Of a stretch of DNA of 64,000 nucleotides, positions 1 through 14,200 are shown one piece after another (the first letter of the stretch is position 1; the number at the start of each line of letters is the position of its first letter). Below the pieces are notes generated by a model, which saw nothing but the letters and a program-made list of their open reading frames with translations, was not told the origin of the DNA and did not search any database. This DNA comes from Erpetoichthys calabaricus (taxonomy: Eukaryota; Chordata; Cladistia; Polypteriformes; Polypteridae), in assembly GCF_900747795.2 (NCBI RefSeq), contig NC_041396.2, positions 38,774,674 to 38,838,673 of the forward strand, in the 5' to 3' direction. The position numbers and the translations under genes are program-made.

Positions 1-575
1 GCCAATACTGATGCGCTGTGCAAGAAGGGACAAAGCCGGTTATACTTCCTTAGAAGGCTGGCTTCCTTCAACATCTGCAATAAGATGCTGCAGATGTTCT
101 ATCAAACAGTTGTGGCGAGCGCCCTCTTCTACGCAGTGGTGTGCTGGGGAGGCAGCATTAAGAGGAAAGATGCCTCACGCCTGGACAAACTGGTGAGGAA
201 GGCAGGCTCTATTGTTGGCATGGAGCTGGACAATTTAACATCTGTGGCAGAGCGAAGGGCGCTCAGCAGGCTCCTATCAATTATGGAGAATCCACTGCAT
301 CCACTAAATAATGTCATCTCCAGACAGAAGAGCAGCTTCAGCGACAGACTGCTGTCACTGTCCTGCTCCACAGACAGATTGAGGAGATCGTTCCTCCCCC
401 AAACTATGCGACTCTTTAATTCCACCAGGGGGGGTAAACGTTAATATTTAACATATACATAGTTATTGTCTTTTTTCACCTGCATTGTTATCATTCTTTA
501 ATTTAATATTATTTATTGTATCAGTATGCTGCTGCTGAAGAATGTGAATTTCCCATTGGGATTAATAAAGTATTG

Positions 576-672
<97 letters not shown>
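1..672 (+). mobile_element. 3' end of an L2/CR1-group LINE
   Basis: One frame is open from base 1 to a stop at 444. It encodes the C-terminal part of a non-LTR reverse-transcriptase protein, with the words SALFYAVVCWGGS, DKLVRKAGSIVG and RRSFLPQTMRLFN that are typical of fish L2/CR1-type LINEs. A short 3' UTR follows, ending in ATTAATAAAGTATTG and a TATC microsatellite tail. The 5' part lies outside the window. The element sits in the intron of SLC6 gene A after the 2119-2231 exon, and it is absent from the matching place in gene B (just left of 63477). It therefore inserted after the duplication, or was lost in B. The clade (L2 versus another CR1-group family) is judged from motifs only. Confidence 0.85.
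577..672. repeat. (TATC)n microsatellite, LINE tail
   Basis: About 24 units of TATC form the 3' tail of the LINE. Such tails come from the element's own short 3' repeat and expand by slippage. The end at 672 coincides with the start of the block shared with 63477-64000. Confidence 0.95.
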
Positions 673-673
<1 letters not shown>

Positions 674-1194
674 AAGATTAACTGGTGGCATTAATGAACA
701 TGAAGCATATGCAACAGAGAAAAGATCATTGGAACTACATGGAAGGAGTTGTGGAAGATCAGTCATGTTGGGAAGTGAGGGAGAGACATTGTGTTTCACG
801 ACACTACCTGCAGCAGTGATGGTGAAATGTCAGGTGAATAATGCAATGAAAAATTAAACAAAGTGAAGTTTAAGCAATATGTTGTCATCAGCAGCATAAC
901 TATAGGCAATGTGGGTGGGGCAGTTGCACTTGGGCTCATTGGGTTGGGGGGCCATGGTGACTGCATTGATTTTGTTTCCCAAAGCTTTATTATTGCCATG
1001 CTTGCCTGCTTGACATCATGATAAAAAGGTTAATGGTGAGTCTGACGCTAAAGTAGGTGCAGCCTTTCAGCATTCAATGTTGTTTGCCTGGGTGTTACCT
1101 GTCATTTAATTGTAAGTATTAGAATGCAATCAAGGGAGCAGATGCCACAGGAAAATATGACAAAAAAAGTTAAGTATTTAAAGTTATGGCAATA
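673..1194. repeat. Duplicated intron block, copy in SLC6 gene A
   Basis: This block matches 63477-64000 in the same orientation with about a dozen differences over 520 bases (roughly 98% by eye). Both copies lie in the intron between the exon ending GLDTE and the exon starting FVSLETF, one in gene A and one in gene B. It reads as intron sequence, not as a known repeat. It marks the two ends of a tandem-duplicated unit. Confidence 0.85.
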
Positions 1195-2118
1195 ATTACA
1201 AATTATTTTTTTTATTTTTATTTTTTTTTGTTGTTGGCTCAATTTCATGAAGCTGACTTATGAATATTGATCCTTTATGTAGCCTGAGGTATCTCATTGA
1301 TGGTGGCCATTTTTTAATTGTATTTAATTTAATTGCACATGAGGTGGTTGTGATTTATTTTATTGCACTATGACCCATTAAATTCTAATCAAGCCACATA
1401 TTGCCATATAGCACAACTCACCGAAGTGCAGTATTAAAAAATATCTCAACATCAAAATAAAACATTCAATAGCAGAACAGGAGCACAAATGGATATTTAA
1501 AACTTTCTCATTTTAGTTTAGTGGGTAAAGTTCTACATCTTACTGTACAACAGTAATTGACTTGATTCATAATAATGCTGAGGACTACTCCAGAACAGCA
1601 ACATGTACAGGTCTGAGCACCCATTAAATTACATCACAAAAAACAACCAAGGCTTCCAAGTCACAAAGTGTAACTGAAAAGTTAAGACTTCACATGCACA
1701 CACATTTGCTAATCTATGGTGAAACAGGTTTGATATACAGTAAACATTTTCAAAATTTGCTAAATTAACATTAGCCATTAATGCAGTGACACCACAGGTC
1801 ACCAGCTAACTTAACTTGCACATCTTGGGGTATGTGCGAGAGAAAGTGGAGAACCCAGAGCAAAGCCAATGTAGACATAGGTAGTAAATGCAGGCTCTGC
1901 GAAACATTAACTGTGTGAAAAATTGAGCCCAGGATGCTAAAACTGTAAGGCAGCAGCAGTAACTGCCATCTAAACATGTTGCTGTATAATACTATGACAG
2001 TCAAGTACAAAACATTGCAAAATTTGCATACTGTACATATGCAACTGAGAAGTATCAATTTTATGATAAAGGATTTTTTTCTTCTATCATATTATGATTA
2101 TTAAAATGATTATCTCAC
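1195..2118. other. Intron of SLC6 gene A, nothing recognised
   Basis: AT-rich intron sequence. No exon, repeat or RNA gene was recognised. It should have a counterpart in gene B beyond the right edge of the window. Confidence 0.5.
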
Positions 2119-2231
2119 CTCAGTGTCCAGTCCAAGTAATATAACCATGAGAAACAAGCAGAATGCCCAGAGCTGAGGAAGAGGCATCATGGAAATGGCG
2201 TTAGGGTACACGATAAAGATGAGACCAGGAC
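2119..2231 (-). CDS. slc6a13-like: SLC6 gene A exon: first half of helix 8
   Basis: 113 bases. It encodes [20 protein letters not shown] and the helix-8 half [18 protein letters not shown]. The Asp of GLDTE corresponds to the Na2-site aspartate (usually LDSQ in GAT2). Donor GTGAGA. The next exon, expected to start FVSLETF, is left of the window. Confidence 0.95.
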
Positions 2232-5200
2232 CTGCAAACAGTGTGCAAATGAAAGCTTAATAAGTTATTACAAAGAGCCCCATACTCTACAACAGCAAGT
2301 GGGAACACGAAAGGGCATGTTACATGGTTTAAGCCTATAAATCACACACATTTATCATTTTACATGCTGGAAACTTTTTCAATCAGTTGTTGTTGTCATT
2401 GTGGGAAGAGATATGAAATAACCAAGTGCCTTCAATAACTAGGCACTGCCACACAATAAGCATGAGATGTTACAATTGTGTGCATTAACCCGTTCACCCT
2501 AGGATCCTTATCAAATCAGTTTGTTATTACATTACTCTTCAATTCTTTGGTTATTTTATTTCAGTTCTGTGTTGTACTCCCTACACTGAACTAATCTATT
2601 ACAAAGAACTCCACAAAACAAAGGTCCAGACCTATTCAGTTATTAGCAGAAACCATATTGCAGATATTAACTTTTTTTAATTTATGGTTTCCATACTCAC
2701 ACCTAGCAATCTGTCAATTTACCAAATTTGCTTTATTTAAATAAAGGGTCATTATCTTTGCAATGAATACAGATTGTTGCTGTTATTGAATCAAATGCAT
2801 GTTTAATCTGTTTTTTTTAAAGGTATTTTGTACATGCCTTGTTCCCTTACTGTAGGCTTTACATAAAAAGAACTCACCAGACTCAGCCACGTCTTTGATG
2901 GGCACTCCCTGTTCATATGCCATGAAACCCAGTGTGGAGAAAACAACGAACCCAGCCAAGAAGCTTGTGCCACTGTTCATTAGACACAGATAAATGCAAT
3001 CCCTAAAACAGAGAAAAGGAAATGGTTGTATATCAGATTATTTAGTGAATCTCCTTGATCATCAAGCCCTAGATGCTGTACAGTGCTTCAGAGCTTTCAG
3101 TAATTTTACAGTTAGGGAAAGTTTTGCTGAGCTAATTTTTGCTGTGTCCTGCTTGTTATTTTCAAAATGCATGTCTTCTCTTAACTCTACATAGTGGTTA
3201 GAGCTCACTTTATCTGTAGTGCCTATCAAAACTGCCAACTGCCAGAGATGAGTCTGAAGGTCTTACTTGTAGCAGTCATTGTTGTACTTGTTGTAGCTGC
3301 TGAGTGCTGTTAGACCGCCAAAACAGACAGCATAAGAGAAGAAAACCTGAGTTCCAGCTTCCATCCATACCTGTGTGATATAAAATGATACTCTAATGAA
3401 GATTTATAAAAGTAGGATCTATCGATTTAAAAATTTGTTAACACGCTTACCCAATTCATGATTTTGGGGAGTCATGCTTATTGTGACATAATTGAGCACA
3501 AGGTGAAAACCAGTCCATTACAGACTGAGCTGGGGAACATTACTTTTAAAAGTAACTTAGTTTCATTGTTAATCACTTACAAAAAATGGTAGTTAAATAT
3601 ATTACTGAGTCACTAATTATAAAATGTAATATGTTGCAAAAAGTGTGTTACTTCTGCATTACTTTCTTCTTTTGTTTGTAAACCTGATCATTTCACTGGC
3701 CAGTATTTGTTATTATATCCTGTGGAAAGATCAGCCCAGCTACAGACAGAGATGCAGACCCACAATGTCCAGAACACACACTATTTATTTTTCTTTTCTC
3801 CTACACACAGCACAGTGCACCAATCACCCCCAATTAGGTTCAGTCCCGTCTTTCTTTCTTTCTCCTCCGCTCTCCTTATTCTTCTGCTGCCTTCATTCCT
3901 CCACACACAAGCTCTGTCCTCTTCCACTCGTCTAATGGAGTGAGGCGGCCCCTTTTTTTAACTTTTTTAATCCCTGATGTAAACCCTGAATATTCATAAT
4001 ATGATCAATTGTGATTAAGCCCTGCAAAGGAGCATTGCACTACGTTGTGATGTGAAAATCATGAACTCCCTGTGTCCCTAGATTGTGTTGATTAAATTTA
4101 CCCTTCAGCACATGCAGAATTAAATGTACACTTATAACGTTTGTTCAGTTCTTTTCATTTGAGTGTACATGTGCCTATTGATATCAAATAAACATCATAA
4201 TTCTGTGAAATAAAGCTGTAATTTGCCTCATTAGTAATGCATTAAGACACTTTTTTCTCCTTAACGTAATTTGACTACGTAATGCAGATGATTTTCAGCC
4301 CATTACCCCCAACACTGTTTAGAGGAAAGTAGATACTTTGACAGTATTGAATATGTTCATAGTTTACAATACTTATGCATTGATTCTTTAATTTGGATTT
4401 CACCTAATTTCTTAGTGGTTGGTACACATGAAAAATAAAAAAATTATGTGCTAGTATTTTGAGGATATTTAAAAAAGTAGGGTCTCCTGCACAATTCTGA
4501 TAGTTTGTAATTAATTAGCATGTTTTTTTAGACCTTAAATATTTTAAACTGAAAGAATGGTCTACTATAAATGAACTATAAATTCACTGTTGCTGAAATT
4601 AATTTCAGTTATAAGACCTGCTTTTATTCATTATAGTATATAATCGTTGACATATTTCCGTTATTGAGTCTGATCATTTTATTATACTGACTTTATCAAT
4701 CAAGTACAAACCACACCTCTGGGTCTGCAAGTCGAGATGGCTCTGGATACAAGTAGAAGATGATCCCATCTTTGGCTCCAGGCAGTGTCAGTCCTCTCAC
4801 AAGGAGTATGAGCAGCATGACATAAGGGAATGTTGCTGTAAAGTATACTACCTGTAGGAAAGGGAATTATAAAGATAAAGATGAGAAACCTGTTTAATGC
4901 AGCCTGCTAATGAAGGAAAGCTTAGATTTACTCGACTAGTTTACAGTATTTGTATTCCTTTCAGCTTAAAAGGTATCAGAAGAACTAAAATACCTCACCT
5001 TGCCTGTCGATTTGACTCCCTTCCAGATGCAAAAATAGCAGATGATCCAGGTAAGCAAGAGGCAGAGAGCCATCTCCCAGTGCAAACTGCCAAGTACTTC
5101 AATTCCTCCTGAGATGTTCAGGACTCGCCTTCTAAATGATCAGAATGTTTCCGTTCGGGTCAGAGACTGCTTGTCCCTCTCTACTATTTTAAGACTTTAT

Positions 5201-8200
5201 TTACTGACACACTAGTTTTAAAAGAGTTATTTGACAGAATTGGAAATGTTTAATATGTTATTTCTTTCTGTATATGTAAAGTGAAATGAATTCACTGACT
5301 TTTTAATTATAAATTAGTAAGTCCATGAGGTGTGCATTTTGACACAAGTGCTACTTACTCCCAGAATTCCATGGCAGGGGATGTTGAATTCTCCAACTCC
5401 GCTGAACTGGTTGAAAAATTTTTGTCAAATTCCTTACAGTGAACTGTACAGAAAGAAAAGCAGCACATAAAGAGCAACAGCAACAGTTTGTTTTAGCATG
5501 GTCTAAAAGGTCATGGTTTTAGCATTTTCATGCAATAATATTTAAAGTCTTATACACAGTATGTTTTTAGTGATAACTATCATCTACCAAGTGGCGCAGT
5601 GGGTAGCGCTGCTGCCTCGCAGTTAGGAGACCTGGGTTCACTTCCTGGGTCCTCCCTGTGTGGTAGTTGCATGTTCTCCCCGTGTTTGCGTGGGTTTCCT
5701 CTGGGTACCCTGGTTTCTGCCCACAGTCCAAAGACATGCAGGTTAGGTGCATTGCCCCTAGTGTGTGCTTGGTGTGTGGGGGTGTGTGCGCACCCTGCGG
5801 TGGGCTGGCACCCTGCCCGGGGTTTGTTTCTTGGCTGTTGGCTGGGTTTGGCCCCAGCAGATCCCCGTGACCCTGTAGTTAGAATACAGCGGGTTGGATA
5901 ATGGATGGATGTCATCTACCAGTTAGCATTGCATTTAGTGATGATATCATCATGCCACTGTTGTTCTACATTGTTTTATCACAAATGACCCTGCTTGCTC
6001 CCTTGCAGCACCAAATATTTTATCATGGGGAAGATTTTTGGGGACACCACTCCTTAAAACATAAATCCCCATTTATCAAATGCACAGAGTCTTCTTCTCT
6101 GGACCACAGCTATATATCACATCTCCATTGCTTCTCCTGTTTGTCTATCCTTACACTTATCAACCTTTAGGAATATTCAGTGACCTAGCTGAAAAAAGAA
6201 CTCGGTTTCCCAGGCCTTGGTGATAAACTAGAGCAAAATTAATAAACAGGAAAACAGGCTCAGTAAGTTTTAATTTTTAAATATTATAGTTGGTGCCATT
6301 AGCAACAACAAATTTGACTGTGGTTACCCAAACCATACAGCTTGATAGTTTTAGATGTTCAGTCCCTCAGGCAGTGCTTAATCTTGTAGTTAAATGAAGT
6401 CTTGATTCTCTCTGGTCAGCTCTCCACCTGGCCAACTCATCATCTACACTTATATAGCTTTTTTTCCTTATGTTCCTCTCCCCAAATGCAATCTCTTGTC
6501 TTTGATCTGGGGTACATAAATCTAAATCCTTCTAGTTTCCTCCACCAAGCTTCTTCCTGGGGGAGGATGTCATGAATTTAACACCAATACTACCTGTCCC
6601 CTAAAAAAGAAGTTCATATACACACCCAGATGCTTCTAAAGTCAGTCAGAAGCATATAGCAAGGCATGCTTGTTTTACCTCTCAGAGATAGGGTAGTTCT
6701 TATCAGCAGTTCAACTTGTACTTCAAAGCATTTTACAGGCAGTTATTGAAAAATGATAGATGCTACAGAATAACAACAACTAAGTGAAAGAACAATAACA
6801 GAGGAAATTTCACAAGACAAAAATGGATTTAATAGAGTCCTTGAGGCTGCATAACTTTTAAATTCCATTGCATACATTTAATGGTTAAATACAATGGATT
6901 GCTTATTAAATATTAATGTGTCAGTATGATATGCCCACCTTTATCCTTGACAATGCCTCTTTCTTCTTCTTGCTTACTGATTGATAATTAATTAAGTAGC
7001 CTATTTACAGTTTATTTTCTGACCATAAACACACATAAACTGGCACTTGAGACTCGATCACTGAGACCATTTATCCGTGTACCAAATCTTTTGACCAAAT
7101 CTGCAGATCTACAAGCACATTTTCAGCATAACACTCGGTTTGGAATTTCAAAGCCTAAATTTCACAAAACACTACACACAGTTCTCTACATCAAACACAA
7201 TTACCAAAACTGAAATCATTCTTTATTTGGCACACTCATTGGGCAATTGTCTGCACCTAATTCTCAAGTCTGTAAATACTTGAAGCCAATTTCTTCACTT
7301 AAATAGCAGAGCATATGCACAATAAAAATGGGCATAAGGTTAGTTTTCTAGGTTTAGACAAGAGTTGAGGCAAATATTTCTCAGAGGGGCAAAGATAGAG
7401 GCCTAAGGATTAGATGAGGTGGACAAAGACAAAGACATGGAAGAAGACAAAGAAAATCCATTATGGATGAAATCTGGGCAACCCTGGTTGATCATGTGAG
7501 CAGCCATGGTTTGAATATGAGGTAGGCTGCTCTGGGTCCATGATTTTTTATATTGCATCTCTAACTGTACTCATCATTCTTATACCCCCTGAAGAATTTT
7601 TATCACCATGGAGGTGGAAGGTGTATGATCACCAGCACTACAGATACATACCCTTTCTCCAGGCAATGGAGGAGGCCTGTGAGAATATAGAAAAGGGGGC
7701 ATTCCAGTGATTGATACTTCAATCCAGAGAATACTTCCCTGGCTGTCTTGGCAGTAAGAACTTTGCTTGTGATGTAGATGACATATTGTAGCCAGACAAA
7801 AAAGGAGACAGGACATGGTCTAATTTTTCCTTACTTTTCTTTTTTCCCCTGTGAAAAACCTGTTTTCTGTGTCTTCTTCTGTATTTGTTTTGCCTATAAC
7901 CCTAATGTTAATGCCTAAGTATGGGTCAAGATGTATTGTTTTTAGAAAAATAAATTTGTTTTTCCCTTCATATTTGTGTTAAATGTTTGAATACATTTGG
8001 AACCATGTACAGCAGACCGCTGTGGACTGCACACTGAAAATGTGAAAGGTATTTCAGTGTTTTGCACTTATCGAATCAGTGTGCTGTTGGTGGTTTGAGT
8101 GAGTTACTGTATGTATTGGATGGTTTGTGTGTAGAATTCTGATGCAAAAATGCCATTTTAAAAGACTTAATACGACCTTGTTTCCAATACAGTTGGGATG

Positions 8201-11200
8201 CTGTGTAAAATGTTAAGAAAAACAGAATGTGATTTATAAATTATGTAAACACTATATTTAGTTGAAAATAGTACAAAGACAACATATCAAATGTTAAAAC
8301 TCTGTAATTTTTATTGGGTTTTTTTTGAAAAATATATTCTCATTATGAAATTGATACCAGCAATATGTTTCAGAAAAGTTGGGATGGGGCCTCTTTACCT
8401 CTCTGCTGCATCACCTCTACGTTTAAAAACACTTTGTAAATGATTGGGAACTGGGGAGACAGATTGCTGTTGTTCTGAAAGTGATACGTTGTCCCATTCT
8501 TTCCTGATGTAGAATTTCAGCAGCAGTTTAAGGTCTCTTTTGTTGTATTTTTTGTTTCATAATGTGACAAATGTGTTCAGTGGATGACAGGTCTGGAATG
8601 TAGGCAGGCCAGTTTAGCTCCTGGACTCTTTTACTATGGAGCTATGCTGTCGTAATATGTGCAGAATGTGGTTTGCCAATGTCTTGCTCAAATCAGCAAG
8701 GCCTTCCTTGAAAAACACATTGTCCAGTTGGCAGAATATGTTCCTTCAAAACCCGAATGTATCATTTAGCATTAATGGTGCCTTCCCCGATGTGCAAATT
8801 ATCAGTGCCACTTACACTAAATCACCATCATACTATCATAGTTGCTGGCCTTTGAACTGTTCACTGATAACAAGCTGGGTTGGTTATCCCTCTCCTGTTT
8901 AGCCCAGAGGACGTGATGTCCATGATTTCTGAAAAGAATTTAAAATTTTAATTCAGACCAACAGACAGTTTTCCACTTTTCCTCAGTCTTTCTTAAATGA
9001 GCTCAGGCCCCGAGAAGGCGACAGTGTTTCTAGATCATGTTTATATGTGGTTTCTTCTTGTCCCTTGCCTACGGTGATTTTTCTAAGATACCCAATCATG
9101 TTATTGACCTGTAGCCAATTAACATACTCGTAATTAGTTGTGAGATGTTGCACAAGGTGTTTTCTTTTCAGCATTACACAACTTTTCCAGTCTTTTGTTA
9201 CCCTGTCCCAACTTTTTTTTTAAACGTTTTGCTGCCTCAGATTCAAAATTAGCGTATCATTGTCATAAAATAATATTTCTCAGTTTCAGCATGTGACATA
9301 TTGTCTTTGTTCTATTTTCAATTAAAAATAGGTTTAAATGATTTGCAAATATCACATTCTGTTTTTATTCACATTTTACACAGTGTCCCAACTTTTTTGG
9401 AAATGGTGTTGTGTGATTTTGAATAAAGTATTGATAGAGATATCTGACATTTTTCATGTTATGTGTGTTTTTGGGGATTGTGTGTAGTTCTGAAAAAATG
9501 AGCTGTTTCTGAACTCATGCGTAAGCTGTAAAAAAAACAAAAAAAAAACCCAGCAACTATAAAACAGATTTTGGCCAAGAAAAAGACACACGCATCCACA
9601 CAAATACTCCTACAGTTACTCATAGCAGGAACATTCTGATTTTGCCCAAATACACACTTTTTTGAATTATTAAAGAAAACCATTGGTAAACCAATGTGGG
9701 CACAAGGAGAATATGCTAAATCCTCGCAGACTGTGGCTGGGCTGTGAAATTTTGTGGCTGGACTTGACAAAGGCTGTTCACTCATGATCCCCCTGCTGCC
9801 TGACAGAAACTGATGAATTTTGCCTAGAACAATAGGGAAAAATGTCAATGTCCAGATGTGCAAAGCTATTACTAGAGATAGATTTGAGTCTGTGTGCACA
9901 GGTCTCTTTCTCTAATTGCTGACTTGGAGGAGGTCAATACTTCCATCCATCCATCCATTTTCCAACCCGCTGAATCCAAACACAGGGTCACGGGGGTCTG
10001 CTGGAGCCAATCCCAGCCAACACAGGGCGCAAGGCAGGAACCAATCCCAGGCAGGGTGCCAACCCACCGCAGAGGTCAATACTTATGAGATCAATTACAT
10101 TTGTTATATGTTTGTGTCTTATATTTTAATCATTTTAGATCAGTATTCAGAGATCTTTTTTTACTTTGACATTAAAGAGTTTATTCTGTTGATCAGTGCC
10201 ATAAAAGCCAAATAAAATCCATAGTGATTCAATGTATTATAACAATGAAATATAAAAACCTTCAAGGGATGAATACTTTTTATCTGCCCTGTATCCAGGG
10301 AGGGTGTTTGACAATTACTCTTTTCTTTTGGGCATGTAGTTGCAGTATAGTAGTTAGTGCTGTTGTCATTTAGCTTTAGAGTCTAAGATGCAAGTAATTC
10401 AGTACCTGGCACTGTCTATGCAGAATTTGCACATTTGTGAGGTTTTTCCCTTGTTCATTTAACATGCAAAATACATAAAAGTTAGGTAAATTGGTGACCT
10501 CTAAATTGGCCAAGTTTGAGTCAGTGTGCCTCACACTACACAGATATACCATCCTGGTTCCTTCCTGGTTTCCAGTGTAGCTTGGAAAGGCATTGCCTGC
10601 TCTTAACTCAATAACCCTGTAGTTAAATTATATTCATTCAAATGAAAGAATAAGCATTAGTGTGGTTTATTAATGTATGGTTTGCATGTCTCGAGGAAAT
10701 CAAAGAAAATACCCAGTTCATTTGCAAATGAAGACTGTGTTCAAGTAGAAATGGGCAGATTGATGTAATACAATTTTGATCTAACTATTTAATATAATTT
10801 TTTTGCATTATTTAAATTCTAGGTTGGCTTGGCAAACTTTTAACAAATTTTGGTTCTTTTTGAATCCTTTGCATCAATTTTCTCCTTATGGCATAATAAT
10901 CTTTGAATGTTCTTAATCCACTAAAGTCCTATATTTAATGTGTGCCACGCTTCACTATTAATAATGCTTTTAATATTATTTAATCAGGATAAAATATGTT
11001 TTAATTGAAAAACGTACTTTCACAAACACTAACCTAACCTTATCTGACTCTAAAAGCACTAGCCGATTTTCAAAAGATATTTGGACTCAAAATTAATTTG
11101 AATAAAAGTGTGCTTTTTTCCAATGAACTCTCTAGTACACAATACTAGACTGGACACCTTCCCATTTATCTTAGCCGAGCAGTTTAAATATCTAGGGGTA

Positions 11201-14200
11201 AATATAATAAGTAAATATAAAGCTCTTTTTCAACAAACTTTTGCTGTCTGCATGGAAAAAAATTAAAAAAGATGTGAATAGTCTGCAGTGGGCTGGCGCC
11301 CTGCCCGGGGTTTGTTTCCTGCCTTGCACCCTGTGTTGGCTGGGATGGATGGATGAATAGTTGGTTCACTCTCCATCTCACATTAGCAGGTACAATCAGC
11401 ATTGTTAAGATGAACATCCTTCTCAAGCTTCTTTTTCTATTTCAAACTGTCCCCATATACATTAACAAATCTTTTTTTAAATAAATTAGATTCAATCATA
11501 ACCTCATTTATTTGAAATTCTAAACATCCACACATCCAAAGGGTGACCCTATAATGACCTATTGCAGAAGGGGGCATGGCACTATCTAACTTTCAATTTA
11601 TAAATGGACGGCAAATTTACAGGCCATAAAGACCTGGACATTGACACTAATCAATGAATATACACAAGCCTGGTCTGCAACAGAATTAAAATCTTGCAGT
11701 ACTTCTTTATACTCCCTGCTCTGTACCCCAGCAAATATAAATTATTGTCAATTCACTAATAATCCAATTGCCCATCATTTACTCAGAATGTGAAAACAAT
11801 GTAGGAGGCACTTTAAGCCAGAGAAGCTCTTATCTGTCACACTTCTACATGACAACTACTCTTTTCCACCCTCTCAAACATACAAAGTGTTGCTTGGAAA
11901 ATGTCTGGGATTAAAACTTTTAGAGACTTGTACATCGATAATGTTTTTGCATCCTATGAGCAGTTAAGCTTCAAATTTAACTTCTCATTTACGCAATTTT
12001 TCCACTACTTTCAAGCTAGAACCTTTGCTAAACTGAACCTGTCCAATTTTTCTCACCTTCCACCAATTTCTATTCCAGGAGAAATATTGATCAGTCTTGA
12101 AGTCTCAGATAGCATCTCCATAATTTATAAAAAATATTTTAGTCTCTTCCTTTCAAAGATCGCAGAGTACATTGATGAAAGGATCTGTCACTCAATGTTT
12201 CAAAAAAAGAATGGAAGGCAGACATGCACAGAATACACTCAAGCTCCATACACACAAAGCACTCAATTATTCATCTTAAAATCTTCTACCAAGTACATTT
12301 ATCTCAATTAAAACTATCCAAAATGTTTCCAGGGCAAGATTCAACCTGTGAACATTGTAGTCTGGCTCCAGCCTCACTGGGTCACATGATTTGGGCATGC
12401 ACCAAATTAATGTTGTTTTGGACCTTTGAGTGCCTATCAGATAGCCTTGGTGTCACAATAACCCATTAGCAGGTGTGTTTGGTGTACTCCCAGATGGACT
12501 TAAAGTGGAGAAGGACAAATAAATCATAATTGCCTTTACCTCACTACTAGCATGTAGACTTATCTTGCTCTACTGGAAGAATCCCAGCCCACTACCTTTA
12601 TGTCAGTGGGTAACTGATGTTCTATACTATCTGAAATTGGAAAACATCTAATTCTCACTCAGAGGATCTGTTCAAAACTTTTAAAAAATATATTATTGAA
12701 TCTAATCAATAACATTTTAGAATAATCTTCTCTATCAGGGAAAAGTATACTCTTCCTTTCTTGCTGCTTCAAGGACTTGCTTTGTTGGCTGGCTCTCCTC
12801 TCTTTCTTTTGGGTGAATGTTGAATTTTGGTTTTCTTAAGTTTTATTTGATTATATGGATTGTTATTTGCTTTTAATTAAAATTAATAAAAAATGAATTT
12901 CTGAGACTACAAACAATCTTAATTATTTTGATCAAATGTTCATGTTTTTTGAGGTCAATGCAACCATCCTCATTGTATCTCTTATATAATATAAGATCTG
13001 AACGCACAACTTATTAATTCACTTCAAGGCCCATGCTGTGTGTATTTCCAGTCCATTTGTCAGAATAAGTGGTTTATGGCCTAGAATACACCACCCCTTT
13101 TATAGTTTATAGTTACTGTAGACTGTTGGAGATGTACCATACTTACACTTGGGCAGTTTCAGTTTGAAATACGCTTTATCTCCACTAAATAATGATTTAA
13201 TATTTATTTGATTTTCTCACCACACACACACATTTTTGCATTTTGTTCACCTGTATTCCAAGTGTTGTTGCAGCTAGCCCATGGCAGTTCTTTGCTGAAG
13301 GAATAGAACAGGTAGAAGAATGCCCAGGCCAGGATAATGATGTATGTAAAATTAAAGTAAGCATTGATGATTAGATTGGCGGAGCCAATACCTGCAATAA
13401 CAAAGACATAAGAGAATCTTTTGAAAATATATGAGGTTATATGAGGTTAACAAAAGAGTACAAAACTCTGGATGTTAAATAGCATTGAGCTCAATAGCAA
13501 AATTTTGTTTTGCATACAGCTTTGCAAACCTGCCCCTAAATTTTACTTCATACCTGATTTTGCATTTTATTAAGCTTGCTAAAATGAAATTTCTTGTATA
13601 TTCCACATTTTGTTGGTAGGAGAGGTATGCTTCTTACATAAAGCTCTATGGTAAAATATGATTGTACTGCCTGCCTGCACACTCGCATTGCCAGTTCCAC
13701 CTGGCACCACTCATTTGGGGACAGAGGTAACACTGTGGGTAACACCATCTGCACTCAGTTTCCCCAACTTCATAAGCAAATCGATAGGAGCCACATGTCC
13801 AGACCAACTAGCTGCATGTCCATTTCTATTCTCTGCACCATACTAAACTGTTCCGTTCTTTTGCACATGGAGAAGGATTTTGCAGATTAGATGAAAACAT
13901 ATTTCCTGAATGTGCATATTTCACATGTTATAAAAAAACAAAGCAAACCAAAACTACAAGATTCTCTGCAAATTTAGTTTCACATGAATCATTTCACTCT
14001 TCACTAACTCATGTTATTTTACCAGCAAAATGCATAATTGTGATGTAATAATGAATTCTCTAACATTTTTAAAACATTAAATGAAAATTTGGACTGTGAT
14101 CTGCATTTAACAGTGTCCAACATCCTTTGGGTGTATCTAAGGAAGTCACTTTGCTACAGAAGAATTCAGAGATTTAAAGGTAAGGTCCATGTTTGACTAA

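Noticed and set aside
5567-5901. Overlapping open frames of 60-111 residues on both strands
   Set aside because: They lie entirely within a SINE with a clear target-site duplication.
9459-9899. 146-residue minus-strand open frame
   Set aside because: No family motif, low-complexity F/C/S-rich composition, and it overlaps transposon remnants.
11901-12469. Open frames of 136 and 81 residues as a host gene
   Set aside because: They read as the C-terminal part of an L1/Tx1-group LINE ORF2.
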